The notes beneath the pieces were generated by a model, which saw only the letters and a program-made list of their open reading frames with translations, had not been told where the DNA came from and ran no database searches. From Streptomyces goshikiensis (GTDB taxonomy: Bacteria; Actinomycetota; Actinomycetes; Streptomycetales; Streptomycetaceae), in assembly GCF_014650555.1 (NCBI RefSeq), contig NZ_BMVE01000010.1, positions 124,001 through 188,000 of the forward strand: a stretch of 64,000 nucleotides of DNA, given 5' to 3'. The position numbers and the translations under genes are program-made. Positions 60,187 through 64,000 of this stretch are shown piece by piece (the stretch's first letter is position 1; each line of letters opens with the position of its first letter).

Positions 60187-62343
60187 GTGGACAACCTTCC
60201 GGGGCGCGATCAGAACGCCGGCCGGCGCGAGCTGGGTGAGGCGCTGGTCGAGTCCTGCGGTACCGCCGGCGCGTCCATCGGCATGCTCTACCTGCCCGAC
60301 CCCGACCCCGCCCGGCGCGTACTGCACCTGACGCTGACCACCGGGCTCTCCCGAGAGTTCGCGGCCCCCTGGTCCCGGGTGGGGCTCGACGACCCCATTC
60401 CGGTGGCCGACGCGGTCCGCGAGGGCCGGCTCGTCTGGCTCGGGGGCCAGGAGGACACGGCCCGGCGCTACCCGCGCCTCGGGCTCGTCCTCCCGTACGA
60501 CTTCGCCCTCGCGGCGGCCCCGCTGACCGCGGCGGGCGACTCGGCCGACCCGACGGGGGCCGGCCTGGTGTTCCTGTGGCCGGGCTCGCACGAACCCCAC
60601 CTCAGCGAGCGCGAGCACCAGACCCTCCAATCGGCCCGCGACCACCTGACCGGCATCCTGCTCCGGGCCGCCGGGGAAGGCCGGCCCGCCCGCCCGGCCG
60701 CGTATCCGGTCGTACTGAAACCCCTGCCGCCGCCCACCCCCGGACCGGCCGAGGCGGCCGCCGCCATGGCCTTCATCCGGCGCCTCCCCGGCGGGAACTG
60801 CGCCCTCGACCTGAACGGCACCATCACCTTCCTCACCCGGGAGGCGGCCGACCTGCTCGGCGCACCCGTCTCCGGCCTGCTCGGAAACCTGCCCTGGGAA
60901 GCCCTTCCCTGGATGGACACCCCCGTCATCGAGGACCACTACCGGGCCGCCGCGATCAGCCGGCTGCCCCGCACCTTCACCACCCCGCACCCCACCGGCC
61001 GCCAGCTGCGCTTCGACCTCTACCCGGACGACACCGGCATCAGCGTCCGCATCACCCCCGGAAGCGACGAGCCCGAGGAGCCCACCGCCTCCGCCGTCCC
61101 TCGGCCGGGCCTGCCCAAGGAGCCCGCGCCCAGCCGGGCCACCGCCCTCTACCCGCTGATGCTGCTGGCCGCCACCCTCACCGAGGCCGCCCACGCGCAG
61201 GACGTCGTGGAGAAGGCCGCCGACCAGCTCGTACCCTCATTGGGCGCGCAGGCCATGGCCCTGCTGGTCGAGGAGGACGGCCGGCTGCGCGTCGTCGGAC
61301 ACCGCGGCTACCCCGCCGCGCTCATGGCCCGCTACGACGGCACGCCCGTCCGCGCCGCCACCACCCACGTCCTCAGCACCACGACCCCGCTGTTCTTCGG
61401 CGACGCGGACGAGCTCCTGGCCGCCCACCCGAAGGTGCTGATCGAGGACGGGATGGCCGCCTGGGCCTTCCTGCCCCTGATCGCCTCCAACCGCCCCGTC
61501 GGCTGCCTCGTCCTCGCCTACTCCCACCCCCACACCTTCGCGCCCGGCGAACGCGCCGTCCTGACCTCCATCGCCGGGCTCATCGCCCAGGCCCTGGACC
61601 GGGCCCGCCTCTACGACACCACCCACCAGCTCGCCCACAGCCTGCAGACCGGGCTGCTGCCCCGCGTCCTGCCCCGGATCCCGCGCTTCGAGGTCACCGC
61701 CCGCTACCTCCCCGCCGCGCGCGGCCTCGACATCGGCGGAGACTTCTACGACCTCATCCGGATCGACGACACCACCGTCGCGGCCGCCATCGGAGACGTC
61801 CAGGGCCACAACGTGAGCGCCGCCGCACTCATGGGCCAGGTCCGCACCGCCGTCCACGCCAGCGCCGGAGCGCCCCCGGCGGAGGTGCTCGCCCGCACGA
61901 ACCGGCTGCTGACCGACCTCGAACCGGGACTCTTCACCAGCTGCCTGTACGTCCACATCGACCTCGCCGCCCGGCGCGCCCAGCTGGCCTCCGCCGGTCA
62001 CCCGCCGCCCCTGCTGCGCCACGCCCGCGGGACGGCCGAGATCCTCGGCCTGCCGCCCGGACTCCTCCTGGGCATCGACCCCGAGGCCACCTACACGGCG
62101 GTCGACGTACCGTTCGCCCCCGGTACCCTCCTCGCCCTCTACACCGACGGCCTCGTCGAAGTCCCCGGCGGGGACATCGAGGAGGCCATCGGCGAGGTCG
62201 GCGCCCTGATCACCGCGGCTCCCGAGCGCCAGCCGCTCGACGACCTGGCGGACGAGCTCATCACCCACTCCTGCCGCGGTGCGCCCCGCACCGACGACAT
62301 CGCGCTCCTGCTGCTGCGCTCCGAGGACCCCGAGTACTCGTAG
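60187..62343 (+). CDS. GAF-PAS-GAF SpoIIE/PP2C-family phosphatase
   Basis: A 718-residue sensor phosphatase. Residues about 1-165 and 315-470 are GAF-like; about 190-290 resembles PAS (GGNCALDLNGTITFLTREAA). The SpoIIE/PP2C domain (480-715) has metal ligands in DIGGDFYDLIRIDD, AAIGDVQGHNVSAAAL, LYTDGLVEVPGG and TDDIALLLLR. Such multidomain phosphatases tune partner-switching networks of sigma factors in response to small ligands or light. GTG at 60187. A very acidic small gene lies just downstream on the other strand. Confidence 0.93.
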   Translation: MDNLPGRDQNAGRRELGEALVESCGTAGASIGMLYLPDPDPARRVLHLTLTTGLSREFAAPWSRVGLDDPIPVADAVREGRLVWLGGQEDTARRYPRLGLVLPYDFALAAAPLTAAGDSADPTGAGLVFLWPGSHEPHLSEREHQTLQSARDHLTGILLRAAGEGRPARPAAYPVVLKPLPPPTPGPAEAAAAMAFIRRLPGGNCALDLNGTITFLTREAADLLGAPVSGLLGNLPWEALPWMDTPVIEDHYRAAAISRLPRTFTTPHPTGRQLRFDLYPDDTGISVRITPGSDEPEEPTASAVPRPGLPKEPAPSRATALYPLMLLAATLTEAAHAQDVVEKAADQLVPSLGAQAMALLVEEDGRLRVVGHRGYPAALMARYDGTPVRAATTHVLSTTTPLFFGDADELLAAHPKVLIEDGMAAWAFLPLIASNRPVGCLVLAYSHPHTFAPGERAVLTSIAGLIAQALDRARLYDTTHQLAHSLQTGLLPRVLPRIPRFEVTARYLPAARGLDIGGDFYDLIRIDDTTVAAAIGDVQGHNVSAAALMGQVRTAVHASAGAPPAEVLARTNRLLTDLEPGLFTSCLYVHIDLAARRAQLASAGHPPPLLRHARGTAEILGLPPGLLLGIDPEATYTAVDVPFAPGTLLALYTDGLVEVPGGDIEEAIGEVGALITAAPERQPLDDLADELITHSCRGAPRTDDIALLLLRSEDPEYS

Positions 62344-62365
62344 GACCCCGAGCCCTCCGGGCCGT

Positions 62366-62506
62366 CTAGCGGTAGTCGTCCTCGTCGAGCATGACCACGC
62401 GCGCCTGCTCGGCCGCGTCGCCGTCCGCCACCTCGGGGGCGTCCGCGTCGCGGACCTCCCGGAAGTGGTCCTCGAAGGTGTCCGGGTCGGTCGGGTCAAC
62501 AGGCAT
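62366..62506 (-). CDS. Very acidic 46-aa protein of unknown function
   Basis: ATG at 62506 with GAGGGAG about 9 nt upstream; TAG stop at 62366. Sixteen of 46 residues are Asp or Glu and only four are Arg, with the C-terminus VVMLDEDDYR. It is convergent with the phosphatase gene, 22 bp from its stop. Size, acidity, ribosome site and clean stop make it a likely real gene. It might be a small regulator or inhibitor, but I know of no family for it. Confidence 0.6.
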   Translation of the reverse strand: MPVDPTDPDTFEDHFREVRDADAPEVADGDAAEQARVVMLDEDDYR

Positions 62507-62695
62507 GGGGGCACTCCCTCGGGCTCAAGGCGTTCCGGCGGTGGCGCAGCGCGTCCGCCGGTCCAACGAGCACCGGCCGGGACCGGGCACGCGGCCGTTC
62601 GGGTCACGGGGGGTCACCGCCCGGCGGGCCGGCCTACGGACACCGGCCCGGCTCCGCTCGTCGCGGGGCCGGGCCGGGCCGGAGGGCCGGGGATC

Positions 62696-63802
62696 CTAGC
62701 GGCCGCCGTCCGAGAGCAGCGACGGCGGCGCGTCGCGCTGGTGGGGGACCGGCGCGGACGGCGCCGTCTGGAACTCGTCCCGGTGAACGGCGACCGTCCG
62801 GGTCGGGGCGGGGATGGAGATGCCCTCCGCCCGGAAGCGCTGGTGCAGCCGCTTGATGAACTCGTGCTTGATCCGGTACTGGTCGCTGAACTCGCCGACG
62901 CCCAGGATCACCGTGAAGTTGATCCGGGAATCCGCGAACGTGTGGAAGCGGACCGCGCCTTCGTGATCGGGGACCGCGCCGTTGATGTCGGCCATCACGC
63001 TGTCGACCACGTCGAGGGTGACCCGCTCCACGTGCTCCAGGTCGCTCTCGTAGCCCACCCCGACCTGCACCGAGATCGACAACTGCTGCTCGGGCTGGGT
63101 GAAGTTGGTCATGTTCGTCCGCGCGAGACGCCCGTTGGGGATGATCACGAGGTTGTTCGACAGGTTGCGCACCACGGTGTTGCGCCAGTTGATGTCGACG
63201 ACATAGCCCTCCTCGCCGCTGCTGAGCCGGATGTAGTCGCCGGGCTGCACGGTCTTCGAGGCGAGGATGTGCACGCCCGCGAAGAGGTTGGCGAGGGTGT
63301 CCTGCAGGGCGAGGGCGACCGCGAGACCGCCGACCCCGAGCGCGGTCACCAGCGGCGCGATGGACACGCCCACCGTCTCCAGCGCGACGAGCACGCCCAT
63401 CACCAGGACCACGACACGGGTGATGTTGACGAAGATGGACGCCGACCCGGCCACCCCGGTCCGCGCCCCCGCCACGGACTGGACGAGGCCCGCGATGACG
63501 CGCGCCGCGCTGAGCGTGGCGATGAGGATGAGCACCGCGGTCAGCGACTGGTTGACGAACCCCTCGACCCGCGCGGTGAGCGGCAGGGTCGTCGCCGCGA
63601 CCGCGGCGCCGGCGATGAGGGCGGCGCCGGGCGCGATGGTGCGCAGCGCGTCGACGATGATGTCGTCGCCCCGCCACCGGGTGCGCTCGGCGTGCCGCCC
63701 CAGCCACCGCATCAGGGCGCGCAGCAACAGCCCGGCGGCGGCTCCCGCGGCCAGCGCGATGCCGGCCACCAGCCAGTCGTGCAGGAGGAGCTCCCGGTTC
63801 AA
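62696..63802 (-). CDS. MscS-family mechanosensitive channel
   Basis: A 368-residue small-conductance channel. Five hydrophobic segments occupy about residues 1-175. The pore/beta domain starts at LGVGGLAVALALQDTLANLF, the MscS signature, followed by KTVQPGDYIRL and VVRNLSNNLVIIPNGRLARTN. The C-terminal cytoplasmic domain ends near residue 335 with a low-complexity tail. TTG at 63802 (GGAGG 8 nt upstream). It protects cells from hypo-osmotic shock. Beyond it, 63803-64000 holds no gene I can support. Confidence 0.93.
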   Translation of the reverse strand: MNRELLLHDWLVAGIALAAGAAAGLLLRALMRWLGRHAERTRWRGDDIIVDALRTIAPGAALIAGAAVAATTLPLTARVEGFVNQSLTAVLILIATLSAARVIAGLVQSVAGARTGVAGSASIFVNITRVVVLVMGVLVALETVGVSIAPLVTALGVGGLAVALALQDTLANLFAGVHILASKTVQPGDYIRLSSGEEGYVVDINWRNTVVRNLSNNLVIIPNGRLARTNMTNFTQPEQQLSISVQVGVGYESDLEHVERVTLDVVDSVMADINGAVPDHEGAVRFHTFADSRINFTVILGVGEFSDQYRIKHEFIKRLHQRFRAEGISIPAPTRTVAVHRDEFQTAPSAPVPHQRDAPPSLLSDGGR

Positions 63803-64000
63803 CGGACGCCCTCCGCTCCGCGCCGGCCCGGGGGAGTGGCGGCGGGCGGTGCCGGCCGTCGTATGAGGTGTGTCGTCACCTTGTCACCTGTCAGTTCGTC
63901 GTGCCTGGAGCTCCGTTCGGGCGTACGCACACATCCGGAACGGGCTGCCATCCTGCCCCATGGCATCCGACGGCACCGCAGGTGGGCCGGTGTGACACCC

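Overview
The window is chromosomal DNA of a Streptomyces-type actinomycete. It is very GC-rich throughout and has GTG and TTG starts and many ATGA or GTGA stop/start overlaps. The regulators are typical of the genus: an AfsR/SARP protein, a LuxR-type large ATPase (LAL), an MmyB-like HTH protein and two SpoIIE/PP2C phosphatases. I found no rRNA, tRNA, CRISPR array, prophage or insertion sequence.

Layout. 0-6.5 kb: a truncated GNAT acetyltransferase, a LAL regulator, and katG divergent from its Fur-family repressor catR. 6.5-9.2 kb: a second GNAT and a cyanate module (cynS, a beta-carbonic anhydrase and divergent cynR, with a perfect CTAT-N11-ATAG LysR box between them). 9.2-18.4 kb: an L,D-transpeptidase, an MmyB-like regulator divergent from an MFS exporter, a HelD/HelR-like RNA polymerase motor divergent from RNase HI (with a promoter-plus-terminator leader between them), an FAD reductase and two small proteins.

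18.4-34.0 kb is the centrepiece: a complete high-affinity, actinobacterial-type (group 1h, formerly group 5) [NiFe]-hydrogenase locus. hypX is followed by the structural genes hhyS and hhyL. Then comes a tightly overlapping set of accessory genes: a NifU-like protein, a DUF5947 protein with a 28-triplet Gly-X-Y extension, a DUF6084-like protein, an unassigned 474-residue protein, the maturation endopeptidase and a 34-residue membrane microprotein. After a hairpin come hypA, hypB, hypF, hypC, hypD and hypE. HypA/HypB deliver nickel, HypC-F make and carry the Fe(CN)2CO group, HypX can supply CO aerobically, and the endopeptidase trims HhyL. HhyS has no Tat signal and no cytochrome b partner is encoded, so the enzyme should be cytoplasmic with an unknown electron route to the respiratory chain. 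The uncharacterised genes are the best candidates for that missing link.

34-50 kb: an aldo/keto reductase, an iron-permease-like membrane protein, an EF-hand protein, a YciO/Sua5 protein, a beta-propeller protein divergent from a LysR regulator with tandem palindromic repeats, a lipase-like hydrolase, a secreted protein, an Asp/Glu racemase, an FBP-domain protein, a PP2C phosphatase, a DUF6328-like protein, a VOC protein, a secreted phospholipase D-like protein, galactokinase, and a sugar transporter/beta-glucosidase pair. 50-64 kb: a PIG-L deacetylase, a decayed quinone-oxidoreductase remnant, an alpha/beta hydrolase, an FAD monooxygenase divergent from a TetR repressor with two abutting perfect operators, a SARP regulator, a 2-hydroxyacid dehydrogenase, a GAF-PAS-GAF-PP2C phosphatase, a very acidic 46-residue protein and an MscS channel.
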